Of a stretch of DNA of 64,000 bases, positions 43,321 through 53,413 are shown one piece after another (position 1 is the first letter of the stretch; every line of letters starts with the position of its first letter). The stretch comes from CBDDBX01 sp965225955 (GTDB lineage Bacteria > Acidobacteriota > Aminicenantia > UBA2199), in the NCBI GenBank assembly GCA_965225955.1, contig CBDDBX010000015.1, positions 62,001 to 126,000 of the forward strand. The letters run 5' to 3'. The position numbers and the translations under genes were made by a program. A model generated the notes under the pieces. That model was not told the origin of the DNA and did no database searches. It saw nothing but the letters and a program-made list of their open reading frames with translations.

Positions 43321-43822
43321 AGGTAGTAAATTTATCCAGTGATATTATGAATTGTTTCAGAGTATTAAACTGCTGGTTTTCTATATCTCTGATTTTAAAT
43401 GCCAGCAGACGTTTATTCAGTTTATGTTCTATTCTTATGACTTCAGCTGTTTTTACTGTAATTGCTTTGTCAGGAGTATCAATTTCTACTGGCCCTACTC
43501 TTGTTTTAAGAGCAAGTTTTTTTAAAGGAAATGACGGGCAGACAGCAAAACCACTCAGTGAGATATCTATAATATTTCCCTTTAGTAATTCCTGAAGTTC
43601 AGTCTGTATGGATATACTGATAGGGAGATCTTCAGGAACTGATACACGGGGTACAGCTCTGGCTTCGTTGGTTACGCTATTCTGGTGACTGGTGAATTCC
43701 CGGAACCGGTCTTTTACCTGTACTCTCTTCCTTTTTTCAAAATATGCCTGAAGTATAAAGAGAACCGATAAGGCAAGAACCAATCCCACTATAAAAATCA
43801 GTAGTGAATTGAAATTTTCCAT
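43292..43822 (-). CDS. Membrane-anchored PilZ-domain protein
   Basis: 176 residues. One TM helix (about 7-28) is followed by a linker and a PilZ domain (about 58-165) with the DISLSG motif ((D/N)xSxxG); the upstream Arg motif is less clear (RAVPRVSV). It may sense cyclic di-GMP at the inner membrane. It starts a two-gene operon with cca by overlap. A TTGACA/N17/TATATG promoter is at 43846-43874. Confidence 0.78.
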   Translation of the reverse strand: MENFNSLLIFIVGLVLALSVLFILQAYFEKRKRVQVKDRFREFTSHQNSVTNEARAVPRVSVPEDLPISISIQTELQELLKGNIIDISLSGFAVCPSFPLKKLALKTRVGPVEIDTPDKAITVKTAEVIRIEHKLNKRLLAFKIRDIENQQFNTLKQFIISLDKFTTYETEEHYNS

Positions 43823-43845
43823 CTTTTTCTGTTTAGTTTTTTTTA

Positions 43846-43874
43846 CATATATCTTCTAAATAGCACTTTGTCAA
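43846..43874 (-). promoter_or_regulatory. Promoter of PilZ-cca operon
   Basis: On the minus strand: -35 TTGACA (43869-43874, 6/6), 17-nt spacer, -10 TATATG (43846-43851), then a ~17-nt leader without a clear Shine-Dalgarno. Confidence 0.6.
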
Positions 43875-43976
43875 GTAAAGCCTGACAATTTACGGTAACT
43901 CAACAGTAATATAATAGAATCAAAACAGTGCTTTGTGCAGATTATTATCGTTTTTTTATGTACGAATCTCTTATAC

Positions 43977-44005
43977 TTGATGATCAATAGATTTTAAAGT
44001 ATATT
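43977..44005 (+). promoter_or_regulatory. pilT promoter
   Basis: -35 TTGATG (43977-43982), 17-nt spacer, -10 TATATT (44000-44005); GGGAG lies before the ATG at 44055. Confidence 0.6.
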
Positions 44006-44054
44006 ATAGGGATAAAAAAATCGGTTATCACGGTTTAATTCCGGGAGTATAAAT

Positions 44055-45254
44055 ATGAATATTGATGATCTTCTGAAAATAGCTGTAGAAAGAAAGGCCT
44101 CGGATCTCCATCTGAAAGTTGGTAACCATCCTGTACTAAGAGTGGATGGGAAATTGCAGCCTCTTGTGGAACTGAAAAGACTGATGCCGGAAGATACTGT
44201 AGCAATGGCTTTCGCAATAATGAACGGAAGACAGAAAGAGACATTCAGAAGTGAACACGATATTGATATGGCCTATAGTGTTCCGGGACTTGGACGTTTC
44301 AGATGTAATGTTTTTAATCAGAGAGGTGCGGTAGGGATAGTACTCAGGGTTATTCCAACTCAGATTAAAACCATTGCAGATCTGAACCTGCCTGCTGTTA
44401 TCGAAAAGATATCAGATGAGAGAAGAGGACTTGTACTTGTTACCGGAACCACAGGTAGCGGGAAATCAACGACTCTTGCAGCAATGATTGATCATGTCAA
44501 TGTCAGACGACTTGAGCATATAATCACTATTGAGGATCCCATTGAGTATCTTCACAGAGATAAGAGAAGTATTATTAACCAGAGAGAGGTGGGTGCAGAT
44601 ACTCTAAGTTTTGCAAAAGCTCTGAGAAGTTCTCTCAGAGAAGACCCCGACCTTATTCTTGTTGGGGAAATGAGAGACCTGGAAACTATAGAAACAGCTC
44701 TGCTGGCTGCTGAAACAGGCCATATGGTTCTCTCTACCCTTCATACTCTTGATGCTTCTGAAACTATTAACCGTATAATCGCAATGTTCCCGCCTCATCA
44801 GCAGAAACAGATAAGAATCCAGCTTGCTTCTGTTCTTAAAGCTATTGTTTCACAGAGACTGATACCAAGAGCTGACGGGCGTGGCCGTGTACCTGCGGTA
44901 GAGATTCTGGTAAACACTCTCTACATTCAGGACTGTATTGTAAATCAGGATAAGACAAAATTAATAAATGATGCGATATCAGATGGTGTGTCCCAGTACG
45001 GTATGCAGACCTTTGATCAGTCGCTGTTCAGTCTTTTTGAAAAGAAGCTTATTACATTTGAGGAAGCTCTTCATTCAGCAACCAATCCAGAAGAACTTAA
45101 ACTCAGGAAGGTTGGTATTCAGTCTGCAAAAGATATGGCTAAGGAAGAGATGGCTAAATCACTTGTTGGCAATGCCGGTGCTGAAGAAGAAGATGATGGC
45201 TTCCCCGGAATGGATGATCTTATGGAGGACCACAATCTGTTGGAAATAGAGTAG
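44055..45254 (+). CDS. pilT: Type IV pilus retraction ATPase PilT
   Basis: 399 residues. An N-terminal PAS-like domain (about 1-110) precedes the ATPase: Walker A GTTGSGKST, Asp box TIEDPIEY, the Walker B region LILVGEMRDLETIETAL (the PilT-type AETGH follows) and His box LSTLHT. The tetracysteine of PilB/GspE is absent, which identifies it as a retraction ATPase. It depolymerises pili for twitching and DNA uptake. alaS starts 2 bp after its stop and the two are probably co-transcribed. Confidence 0.96.
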   Translation: MNIDDLLKIAVERKASDLHLKVGNHPVLRVDGKLQPLVELKRLMPEDTVAMAFAIMNGRQKETFRSEHDIDMAYSVPGLGRFRCNVFNQRGAVGIVLRVIPTQIKTIADLNLPAVIEKISDERRGLVLVTGTTGSGKSTTLAAMIDHVNVRRLEHIITIEDPIEYLHRDKRSIINQREVGADTLSFAKALRSSLREDPDLILVGEMRDLETIETALLAAETGHMVLSTLHTLDASETINRIIAMFPPHQQKQIRIQLASVLKAIVSQRLIPRADGRGRVPAVEILVNTLYIQDCIVNQDKTKLINDAISDGVSQYGMQTFDQSLFSLFEKKLITFEEALHSATNPEELKLRKVGIQSAKDMAKEEMAKSLVGNAGAEEEDDGFPGMDDLMEDHNLLEIE

Positions 45255-45255
45255 T

Positions 45256-47877
45256 ATGAAACATTCAGAAATAAGAGAAATTTTTTACTCCTTTTTTGAG
45301 AAAAAAGGTCATAAAAAGGTGCTGTCAGCACCATTGATTCCTGCAAAGGATCCTACTTTAATGTTTACAAATGCAGGGATGAATCAGTTTAAGGATCTTT
45401 TTCTGCAGAAAGAGGAGAGAGACTATAAAAGAGCTGTAACCATACAGAAATGTATGAGAGTTTCCGGTAAACATAATGATTTTGATGAAGTTGGTAAAAC
45501 AGAGTTTCACCATACTTTTTTTGAGATGCTCGGCAACTTCTCCTTTGGTGATTATTTTAAAGAAGATGCCATAGCTTATGCCTGGGAGCTTCTGACTGAA
45601 CACTATAAGTTCAAACCTGAAGATTTATGGATAACAGTATATAAAAATGATGATGAAGCTTTTGAAATCTGGGAAAAGAAAATTGGAATTCCTGCGGAAC
45701 GCATTGTAAGACTGGGAGATAAAGATAATTTCTGGCAAATGGGTGAAACAGGACCATGTGGGCCTTGTTCTGAAATACATTTTGACAGAGGAGAAAGTTT
45801 TGGCCCGGCAGATGTTGAGGGTAATGCAAAGAGATTTGTGGAAGTCTGGAATCTTGTTTTCATGCAATACATGAAAGATAAGGAAGGAATACTTCACGAT
45901 CTTCCTGCACCTTCCATTGATACAGGCATGGGGCTTGAACGGGTTACAACCCTTCTGCAGGGTAAAAACAGTAACTACGCAAATGATCTGTTCAGACCTA
46001 TCATTGAGTTTACTGCTGAACTGGCTGGTGTAGACCCTGATGATGAAAATTATCAGATACCTCTTAAAGTTGTTGCTGATCATAGCAGAAGCCTTGCCTT
46101 CCTTATTTCAGATGGGATACTTCCAGCTAATGATGGCAGAGGTTATGTATTAAGAAGAGTGCTGAGAAGAGCTGCCAAACATGGCAGAAGTATCGGTTTT
46201 GATTCAGATTTTCTCTATAAGGTAACTGATTTCGTCGTAGATCATATGAAGGATCATTACCCTGAACTTGAGTACAATCGCAAATTTATAAAAGAGGTTG
46301 TACTTTCTGAAGAGCAGAGATTTGAAAGAACTCTGCTTAATGGACTGAAACGTTTTGAAGCTATTCTGGAAACAAAAAAAGGCGACACTCAGGTTGAAGT
46401 TACAGGTGAAGAACTGTTCAGGCTTTCAGATACATATGGTTTCCCTGTGGACTTTGCTGTTGACCTTGCTGCTGAGAGAGGCGATCTGATCCTTGATCTT
46501 GAAGGATACGGGAAAACTCTGGAAGCAAGAAGGGAAGAGTCAAGAAAGAGCCTTGATGAGAAAAGAAAAAGCGCAGTATCTCTTGAAAATATAGACAGTT
46601 TTACAACTGATTTCGAAGGTTATGACTCTCTGGAAGGTGAAGCTGAAGTTCTGGCAATCTATTCAGATAATAAACTTACAGATAGACTGATTGCAGGAGC
46701 AGAAGGAATGGTTGTGTTTAACAAAACTCCTTTTTATGCAGAATCAGGTGGCCAGGCCGGAGATATTGGTAAGATGAAAGCTGTTGACTGCCTTGCTGAA
46801 GTAAATGGCTGTATTAAAGGAGGAACCGGGGCTTTTCTTCATAAAGTAAGAATTGTTAAAGGGGAACTCAAAAAAGGTGATTCCGCTTCACTGTTTGTAG
46901 ATAGTGAAAACAGACAGAATACAGCTGTGCATCACACAGCAACCCATCTTTTACATTCAGCTCTGAGAGAAGTACTAGGGCTTCATGTTAAACAGGCAGG
47001 TTCATATGTTGATGCTCAGAGATTCAGATTTGATTTTACCCACTATAAAGGACTCAGCACTGATGAACTTGCAGCTGTTGAAAAGTTTGTAAATGACAGT
47101 ATCAGAAAAAATATAGGCGTTGCAACAGATTATATGGATTATGAAGAAGCTTTGAGCAGAGGGGCTATTGCTATCTTTGAAGAGAAGTATTCAGATGTTG
47201 TAAGGCTTGTTGAGATGGGTAATGTGTCCAAAGAACTATGCGGAGGAACTCATCTGGGAGCAACTGGTGAAATCGGGGTTTTCAGAATTGTTTCTGAATC
47301 TTCCATTGCATCAGGTGTTAGACGAATTGAAGCTGTAGCTGGTAAACCGGGTTTTGAGTTCATAAGTGAACAGTTAAGTCGTCTTTCTGATATTTCTGCT
47401 CATTTTAACCAGAAAACAGAGACAGTAATGGATCATCTTGTTAAGATGGAGAAGAGTCTCAAAGATAAAGAGAAAGAGATACGTAATCTGAGCCGTAAAA
47501 GTAACACAGAGGTAAAACCTGATACTGTTGCTGAGAAAAGTGTCGAAATAAATGGAGTGGCTGTAGCAGTTGACTTTGTTGAAGGAATTGACCGGAAACG
47601 TCTGAGTACCCTTGCTGATCAGGTCAGGGATGCTAATAAAGGTATTGCTGTATTAATTACCAATGCTGGTGAAAAATCTGCAATAGTTGCCTCAGTTAAT
47701 AGTGATGTTATTGCTGATGGCAAAGGTGATGCCGGTAAGATTGTAAGAGTTGTAGCTTCTTTACTGAATGGTAAAGGTGGCGGGCGTAAAGAGTTTGCTC
47801 AGGCTGGAGGAGAAGAGGTTAAAGATTCTGCTTCTCTCATTAAAAATATAGTTGCTGTGCTGGAAAAGGAGATTTAA
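45256..47877 (+). CDS. alaS: Alanine--tRNA ligase
   Basis: 873 residues, full bacterial length. The catalytic core has DPTLMFTNAGMNQFKD and LEIHFDRG-type motifs. The editing domain shows HHTATHLLHSALR and CGGTHLGATGEIG with the zinc ligands H, H, C and H. The C-terminal DHHA1/C-Ala domain ends with GKGGGRKEFAQAGG. It charges tRNA-Ala with alanine and clears Ser/Gly mischarges. It sits between pilT and a lytic transglycosylase gene, with which its stop overlaps (TAATG). Confidence 0.97.
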   Translation: MKHSEIREIFYSFFEKKGHKKVLSAPLIPAKDPTLMFTNAGMNQFKDLFLQKEERDYKRAVTIQKCMRVSGKHNDFDEVGKTEFHHTFFEMLGNFSFGDYFKEDAIAYAWELLTEHYKFKPEDLWITVYKNDDEAFEIWEKKIGIPAERIVRLGDKDNFWQMGETGPCGPCSEIHFDRGESFGPADVEGNAKRFVEVWNLVFMQYMKDKEGILHDLPAPSIDTGMGLERVTTLLQGKNSNYANDLFRPIIEFTAELAGVDPDDENYQIPLKVVADHSRSLAFLISDGILPANDGRGYVLRRVLRRAAKHGRSIGFDSDFLYKVTDFVVDHMKDHYPELEYNRKFIKEVVLSEEQRFERTLLNGLKRFEAILETKKGDTQVEVTGEELFRLSDTYGFPVDFAVDLAAERGDLILDLEGYGKTLEARREESRKSLDEKRKSAVSLENIDSFTTDFEGYDSLEGEAEVLAIYSDNKLTDRLIAGAEGMVVFNKTPFYAESGGQAGDIGKMKAVDCLAEVNGCIKGGTGAFLHKVRIVKGELKKGDSASLFVDSENRQNTAVHHTATHLLHSALREVLGLHVKQAGSYVDAQRFRFDFTHYKGLSTDELAAVEKFVNDSIRKNIGVATDYMDYEEALSRGAIAIFEEKYSDVVRLVEMGNVSKELCGGTHLGATGEIGVFRIVSESSIASGVRRIEAVAGKPGFEFISEQLSRLSDISAHFNQKTETVMDHLVKMEKSLKDKEKEIRNLSRKSNTEVKPDTVAEKSVEINGVAVAVDFVEGIDRKRLSTLADQVRDANKGIAVLITNAGEKSAIVASVNSDVIADGKGDAGKIVRVVASLLNGKGGGRKEFAQAGGEEVKDSASLIKNIVAVLEKEI

Positions 47878-48587
47878 TGATAACTTTTCTGCGTTTAACA
47901 CTTATTCTGGTGCCTTTCTGTGTATCTTCACTTTTTGGAGACATTCTTATAACACAGGATCGCAAAGGCAAGCCGGTTATTGTAAAACGTAAGAAGAGTG
48001 CTGTTAAACGCAAAGGTACAGTTTCCTATATGCATAAGGCAGCGCCTAAGAGAACAAGAGGTGGGTACAGAACTACTGTGCCCGGGTGGCTGAAAAGTAA
48101 AATCCGGAGTATGTCTGAAAAATATGGTGTTGATGAAAAACTCATTGTTGCTGTAATAAGGGCAGAATCGGGATTCAGATCAGATGCCGTGTCTCATAAA
48201 GGTGCTGTAGGGCTTATGCAGCTTATGCCTGACACAGCAAGGTATTATAAAGTCAGGAATCGTTATGATGTGGATGAAAACCTTAAGGGAGGAATAAGTT
48301 TCTTAAAACACCTCCTTAAGAAATATATACACCTGCCTTTAGTGCTGGCAGCATATAATGCCGGTGAAAAGGCAGTCATAAAATATGGTGGTGTACCTCC
48401 TTATAAAGAAACCCGTAACTATGTACGTAAAGTAATGAGATTCATGGGGAAAGGGTACAGAGGTGCAAGCTTCTCAAGATCCAGGAGAAGAAGCGGTATA
48501 TGCAAATACACTACTGCCGGAGGGAAAGTAATTATCAGTGATCGTCGCCCCCGGGGATATAAAATAGTAAAAGTGGAGACAATATAG
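47877..48587 (+). CDS. Lytic transglycosylase (SLT domain)
   Basis: 236 residues. A signal peptide (about 1-21) and a basic linker lead into a soluble lytic transglycosylase domain (about 85-200): the catalytic Glu in IRAESGF, then AVGLMQLMPDTA and LVLAAYNAGEKAV. It cleaves peptidoglycan to make space for envelope structures or for turnover. A C-terminal stretch after 200 (ICKYTTAGGKVIISD) resembles a short DUF4124-like tail. It is translationally coupled to alaS. Confidence 0.93.
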   Translation: MITFLRLTLILVPFCVSSLFGDILITQDRKGKPVIVKRKKSAVKRKGTVSYMHKAAPKRTRGGYRTTVPGWLKSKIRSMSEKYGVDEKLIVAVIRAESGFRSDAVSHKGAVGLMQLMPDTARYYKVRNRYDVDENLKGGISFLKHLLKKYIHLPLVLAAYNAGEKAVIKYGGVPPYKETRNYVRKVMRFMGKGYRGASFSRSRRRSGICKYTTAGGKVIISDRRPRGYKIVKVETI

Positions 48588-49094
48588 ATGATGGAAGTAA
48601 ATAGACAGGGAATGATAAAAGCAGTTATGTTAGGGGTTCTTTTTGCAGTTTTTATGCCTCTTTTTCCTTATATGAAGCTTTTTCTGATAATAAGCTTTTT
48701 TCTTGGAGGAGCACTCACTGCATATTATTACTATAACAAATGTGGAGATCCGGGAACCAAAAAGATTGTTACTATGGGTCTTATAACCGGAACACTGGGT
48801 GGCCTTTTTATATGTGGTGTGCTTGCTCTGCAGTTATCAAGTATTCCTGATGCACAGATAAAAGAGATGCTGGAGCATGCTTATCAGCAGAATGCGTCAA
48901 TGCTTTCTATGCTGGAACCTGAAGATGTGAAGAGATTTGAAGCTATCGTTGAAGGTGGAAGAAGTACTTTTCTGCCTCTGGCATACAAAGGAATCTTTAT
49001 GTTCTTTATCTATTTTATCTGTAGTAGTGTAGTTGGTAGTCTTGCAGCACTTTTTTATTTCAGAAAAGGCGAAAATAACGTAGTTAAAGAGTAA
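48588..49094 (+). CDS. Four-TM membrane protein of unknown function
   Basis: 168 residues with hydrophobic helices at about 10-28, 30-47, 60-82 and 127-153, and a polar loop between (MLEHAYQQNASMLSMLEPEDV). The first base follows the stop of the transglycosylase, so it is in the pilT-alaS operon. It resembles small DUF4199-type membrane proteins only in layout. Function unknown. It ends 2 bp from the convergent response-regulator gene. Confidence 0.75.
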   Translation: MMEVNRQGMIKAVMLGVLFAVFMPLFPYMKLFLIISFFLGGALTAYYYYNKCGDPGTKKIVTMGLITGTLGGLFICGVLALQLSSIPDAQIKEMLEHAYQQNASMLSMLEPEDVKRFEAIVEGGRSTFLPLAYKGIFMFFIYFICSSVVGSLAALFYFRKGENNVVKE

Positions 49095-49096
49095 AT

Positions 49097-50056
49097 CTAA
49101 CGGGCTTTGGGAATACTCTTCTCAACTGAAATCCTGATACAGTTTTTACCATCTTTTTTGCCCTGATAGAGAGCCTTATCGGCAGTATCAATGAGATCTG
49201 CTGCTGATAGACCGCAAACCGGGAAAGTTGATAAACCTATTGTAATTGTTATTTTGTTTACGGGGCAGTTGTCATTTTCAGAGAAGTTGTAACTATTTAC
49301 TGACTGAAGAATTCTTTCTGCTACCATACATGCTTCTGATTCAGAAGTTTCGGGAAGAATAATGGTGAACTCTTCACCGCCGTAACGGGCAAGGATATCA
49401 CAGCCTCTTATAGATTTTTTCAATATTGCAGCTGTTTTCTGAAGAACAGTATCTCCCACAAGATGCCCATATTCATCATTAACATTTTTAAAGTTATCTA
49501 TATCCGCAATAAGAAGGGAAAGTATTCTGTTATGCCTTGAATGTCTTTCAATTTCTCTCTGCAGAGCATCTTTAAAATAACGTCTGTTAAAGGTTACTGT
49601 CAGTGCATCGATATTTGAAAGTTTCTTATAATACTCACTTAACTGAGCTGTCTCTTTAAGCTGATGAGTTTCAAGAGCTTTCTGAATTATAAAAAGAGTG
49701 TGGTTGAACTTAAATGGCTTTGGAATGAAATCAAGAGCACCGGCTTTAATTGATTCAACAGCATACTCTATGGATGCATAAGCTGTCATTAGTACAACCG
49801 GGAGTTCAGGTTTTGTCCGGGAGATCTGTTTGGTAAGTTCGATCCCGTCCATACCTGGCATAAGGAGGTCTGTAAGAACGAGATTAACCGTTTCAGATTC
49901 TATTATAGTCAGCGCCTGTGCTCCACTTTCTGCAGTTATGACGTTGTATCCTTCATCTTCAAGAAACTCCTGCAGAGTCCCCCGGATATCGGGTTCATCG
50001 TCGACGATTAGTATTGAGTGACTGGGGTTATTGTTATTGTCAGTATTATCAACCAT
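49097..50056 (-). CDS. Response regulator diguanylate cyclase (REC-GGDEF)
   Basis: 319 residues. The receiver domain (about 13-130) has the DDEPD acid pocket, the phospho-acceptor Asp in LTDLLMPGMDG and the K in PKPF. The GGDEF domain (about 155-310) has an active GGEEF loop and an RGCD I-site five residues before it. It is a PleD/WspR-like enzyme: phosphorylation by a histidine kinase not present here would activate cyclic di-GMP synthesis. Confidence 0.95.
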   Translation of the reverse strand: MVDNTDNNNNPSHSILIVDDEPDIRGTLQEFLEDEGYNVITAESGAQALTIIESETVNLVLTDLLMPGMDGIELTKQISRTKPELPVVLMTAYASIEYAVESIKAGALDFIPKPFKFNHTLFIIQKALETHQLKETAQLSEYYKKLSNIDALTVTFNRRYFKDALQREIERHSRHNRILSLLIADIDNFKNVNDEYGHLVGDTVLQKTAAILKKSIRGCDILARYGGEEFTIILPETSESEACMVAERILQSVNSYNFSENDNCPVNKITITIGLSTFPVCGLSAADLIDTADKALYQGKKDGKNCIRISVEKSIPKAR

Positions 50057-50075
50057 GATAAGCCTTTATCTTCAA

Positions 50076-50104
50076 CTTATATTATATATTGGGTCTATTG
50101 TCAA
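50076..50104 (-). promoter_or_regulatory. Promoter of REC-GGDEF gene
   Basis: On the minus strand: -35 TTGACA (50099-50104, 6/6), 17-nt spacer, -10 TATAAG (50076-50081), 19 bp before the ATG. Confidence 0.6.
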
Positions 50105-50213
50105 CTATATAGCAGTTATCAGAAAGATCACCAGATCTTATGAATGCAGAAGAAGAATATTAACATACAATTGTTAAGAAAATATTCACCTGTTGTGAGA
50201 TGACAGAGAAACC

Positions 50214-50242
50214 TTGTCTGAGATCAGGTTTTAAACTAAAAT
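50214..50242 (+). promoter_or_regulatory. Promoter placing helicase start as leaderless
   Basis: -35 TTGTCT (50214-50219), 17-nt spacer, -10 TAAAAT (50237-50242). The ATG at 50249 begins six bases later; an ATG at 50243 would overlap the start region upstream of the predicted transcription start. There is no Shine-Dalgarno. Confidence 0.65.
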
Positions 50243-50248
50243 ATGGTG

Positions 50249-52237
50249 ATGAAGAGATATAGTATAAAGCCAGTTGATGTCATAGAAAAACCGGATTTGA
50301 AAATTGATTATCAGGAACTTCTTAATAAAGCTCAGTATGAGGCTGTGACATCAATTAACGGCCCTCACCTGGTTATTGCCGGTGCAGGAACAGGTAAAAC
50401 CAGAACTCTTGTGTACAGAGTAGCGCATATGATTGAGAGAGGGATTGCTCCTGAATCGATCCTTCTGCTTACTTTTACAAGAAAAGCTGCAATTGAGATG
50501 ATGAGAAGAGCCTCAGAGGTACTTGATTCACGTTGTACAAAGATTAATGGAGGTACATTCCACTCTTTCGCTTTTAAAGTGCTGAGGAAGCATTATGGAG
50601 CTTCAATTACAGTCGTGGACAGAGGTGATGCTGAAGATATAATAAACCTTATCAGAAGTGGTCTTAAAGATATTAAGAAATCCCGCAGGTTTCCCAAAAA
50701 GGGAACAATATATAATATAATTTCCAAAACTGCCAATAGAGATATAGATGTATATGAGGCTACATCCCAATATTATTCCCAGTATCTTGATGAGATAGAC
50801 GGGATTGTAAAGATAGCTGAAAATTATAAGGCATATAAGAAAGAGCGCAATATTCTTGATTATGATGATCTTCTACTGGTGTTTCGTGATATGTTGAAAG
50901 AGAATGTTTCTCTCAGGCAGGAGTTGTCACTCTATTACAGATATATCATGGTGGATGAGTTTCAGGACACCAACCGTGTCCAGGGAGAAATAACGTCCCT
51001 GCTTGCTTCAGAGCACAACAATATTATGGCAGTTGGGGATGATGCCCAGAGCATATATTCATTCAGAGGTGCTCACTACAGAAATATTCTGGATTTTCCG
51101 GGGCAGTTTGATGATTGCAGGATAATAAGACTTGAAGAGAACTACAGAAGCACAGCTCCGGTTCTTGATCTAGCTAATGCTGTAATATCTTCAGCTGGGG
51201 AAAAGTTTGAGAAGAATCTCTATTCCGATGTAAAAGGGCTTGAAAAACCTGTACTTGTAAAAACTGTGGACGAGAATGAGCAAGCCGCTTTTGTTGCTCA
51301 GAGAATACTTGAACTCAGAGAGGAAGAAGTACCCCTTAATAAGATAGCAGTGCTCTTCAGATCGGGATGGCACTCAAATATTCTGGAAGTGGAACTTAAG
51401 AAAAGAAATATCCCATACAGAAAAACCGGAGGGCTTAAATTCTCAGAATCTTCACATATAAAAGATATTGTGGCCTGGTTAAGAGTTATAAATAACTATA
51501 ATGATGAAACTGCCTGGCTGAGGATACTTCTGATGCTTGAGGGTGTGGGTAATAGTACTGCAGCAGTAATAATTGATGAGATTCTGACTACTGGTGGTTT
51601 TGATGGGTTAGTTGCTCCGGTATTCGGTAAAAAGAAGTTTGGAGCAGACCTGAAACTTTTAAGAGATGTTATGGTAAAAGCTGCGGGAGAGTCCGGTAAA
51701 TTGAGTAGCTGCCTTGAACTGGTGATTGAAAGCTACAAGCCGTGGTTTAAACTTAAATATGATGATCATAAAAAAAGAGAGAAAGATATAGAATCCTTCC
51801 ACCAGATGGGTGAGAGATATGAGGACATAGAGACCTTTCTGGCTGATATGGCTATTGATCCACCTGAAACAGCAACTACAGAAAAAGATAGTAAACTGAA
51901 AGAGGATGAGTTTCTTAACCTGTCAACTATCCACTCTGCAAAAGGACTTGAGTGGCACTCTGTATTTATAATTCATATGACTGAAGGGTTCTTCCCATCA
52001 GCAATGTCCGGGGACAGTGCGGATGAGTTTGAAGAAGAGAGAAGACTTTTCTATGTTGCGGTTACAAGAGCAATGTATAATCTGTATATATCAATACCGC
52101 AGTTAATGAGTAGTAACAGTTATTCCAGAAAATCGGAAAAGATATTCTGTAAGCCATCCAAATTGCTTAAAGAGGTGAAAGGGCTTAAAGACTTAACAGA
52201 AATGTGGACTATTGAGAATAGTTTTGCTCCCTTCTGA
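50249..52237 (+). CDS. UvrD/Rep-type superfamily 1 DNA helicase
   Basis: 662 residues from the ATG at 50249. All SF1A motifs are visible: Walker A GAGTGKTRTL, Ia region LLLTFTRKAA, motif II VDEFQDTN, III GDDAQSIYSFRGA, IV LEENYRS, V STIHSAKGLEW and VI EERRLFYVAVTRA. A 3'-5' helicase for repair or replication restart. The length is close to Rep/PcrA (~670), and the C-terminal Tudor-like extension of UvrD is not evident. The start was shifted to fit the promoter (see 50214-50242). Confidence 0.94.
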   Translation: MKRYSIKPVDVIEKPDLKIDYQELLNKAQYEAVTSINGPHLVIAGAGTGKTRTLVYRVAHMIERGIAPESILLLTFTRKAAIEMMRRASEVLDSRCTKINGGTFHSFAFKVLRKHYGASITVVDRGDAEDIINLIRSGLKDIKKSRRFPKKGTIYNIISKTANRDIDVYEATSQYYSQYLDEIDGIVKIAENYKAYKKERNILDYDDLLLVFRDMLKENVSLRQELSLYYRYIMVDEFQDTNRVQGEITSLLASEHNNIMAVGDDAQSIYSFRGAHYRNILDFPGQFDDCRIIRLEENYRSTAPVLDLANAVISSAGEKFEKNLYSDVKGLEKPVLVKTVDENEQAAFVAQRILELREEEVPLNKIAVLFRSGWHSNILEVELKKRNIPYRKTGGLKFSESSHIKDIVAWLRVINNYNDETAWLRILLMLEGVGNSTAAVIIDEILTTGGFDGLVAPVFGKKKFGADLKLLRDVMVKAAGESGKLSSCLELVIESYKPWFKLKYDDHKKREKDIESFHQMGERYEDIETFLADMAIDPPETATTEKDSKLKEDEFLNLSTIHSAKGLEWHSVFIIHMTEGFFPSAMSGDSADEFEEERRLFYVAVTRAMYNLYISIPQLMSSNSYSRKSEKIFCKPSKLLKEVKGLKDLTEMWTIENSFAPF

Positions 52238-52269
52238 TATTCTGAATTACAAATTACGTAAAAAAAAAT

Positions 52270-52304
52270 TACGTCACATGGAACCTCTCAGTTGCGGTGA
52301 CGTA
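52270..52304 (+). terminator. Terminator hairpin after helicase
   Basis: TACGTCAC (52270-52277) pairs with GTGACGTA (52297-52304), followed by an AT-rich tract with several T residues. It lies 33 bp after the helicase stop. Confidence 0.6.
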
Positions 52305-52342
52305 TTCTATTTATTGACTAGTTGTAATAGAGGGAGGAACCT

Positions 52343-53413
52343 ATGAAATTTATCAGAAAGTCGCTCGGGTTATTTATTATTGTACTTATGGCGCTGCCAC
52401 TGCTTTTTGGAGTTATCTGGGGGGCTGGTTTAATAAAGGCAACAACATCACCATATTTTCTTTCTGAACTACCTAAAGAGATAATAGATCGTCTTCCTGG
52501 AGTAATACAGGATACCGTCGAAATTGTTAAACAGAATGATGGAGATGAGGAAATTAAAGCCTGGCTGGCAGCTTCAGAGAAAGCGGGTATAGACTGGGAA
52601 GATGTTATGAAAACCAGTGGCGTTCTGGACTGGATCAATGTTGAGCTTAAAGAGAAAATTGGACGGGTAGGACAGATTTTCGAGGGAAATGAGCAGATGA
52701 AAAATATAAGGCTCAACCTCAAACCTCTGAAGCAGGCTCTTAAAAGTGAAGCAATATATGACGCAATCAAAAAAGTTCTTCTTAATTTACCGGAAGGCAC
52801 AGCAGATGAGGTAGCCGTTTGGGTGGAATATATAGAAACTGAAGGTACTGTATCGGCTCCTGTTGTGAGACCTTTACAGCCTGAAGCGGTTGTTGATGTA
52901 ATAAGAAGGGAGTTGTTTAGCGAAATAGATGATATGCATGACTATATAGATCTGGTAAGAGTTTCAGATATTGCTCCTTATGGCTCGGAGTTTACAAAGT
53001 TCTTCAATAGTATCTCTTTTATTATGTTCATGATTCCGGGAATTCTTATTCTGGCAGGAGCTTTTGTCGGTGGATATGGAATGAAAGGGTTTCTTAAGTG
53101 GTGCGGTGTTTCAACTTTAGCCGGAGGTATAATAACTCTGATATCTGTAAAAATTGTCCAGGGCCTCGTAACTCTGTCATCATGGGTACCTTCTGCAAAT
53201 ATTGAGATTAATGATACTTTTGTAAGAGTAGGTTCAGTAATGATGGGAAGAATAGAGGAGTTGTTTGCTCTGGTTACCGATGCTCTGTTTGACCCTGTTG
53301 GACAGATGGCAAAGGTAGTTTGTGTCGTTGGAATTGTAATATGGGCGATCTCTTTTGCGATAGTTGATCAGAGCAATGATAATGTTCAACCTGCAGCCGT
53401 AAAATCTGAATAA
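52343..53413 (+). CDS. Membrane protein of unknown function
   Basis: 356 residues. One N-terminal TM (about 8-30), a long acidic/helical external region (about 35-225) and three to four C-terminal TM helices (about 232-255, 262-285 and 325-345). The external region is not obviously repetitive. A GGAGG-like site precedes the ATG. No family is recognised. A transport or envelope-maintenance role is speculative. No neighbouring gene on the same strand is close enough to suggest function. Confidence 0.75.
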   Translation: MKFIRKSLGLFIIVLMALPLLFGVIWGAGLIKATTSPYFLSELPKEIIDRLPGVIQDTVEIVKQNDGDEEIKAWLAASEKAGIDWEDVMKTSGVLDWINVELKEKIGRVGQIFEGNEQMKNIRLNLKPLKQALKSEAIYDAIKKVLLNLPEGTADEVAVWVEYIETEGTVSAPVVRPLQPEAVVDVIRRELFSEIDDMHDYIDLVRVSDIAPYGSEFTKFFNSISFIMFMIPGILILAGAFVGGYGMKGFLKWCGVSTLAGGIITLISVKIVQGLVTLSSWVPSANIEINDTFVRVGSVMMGRIEELFALVTDALFDPVGQMAKVVCVVGIVIWAISFAIVDQSNDNVQPAAVKSE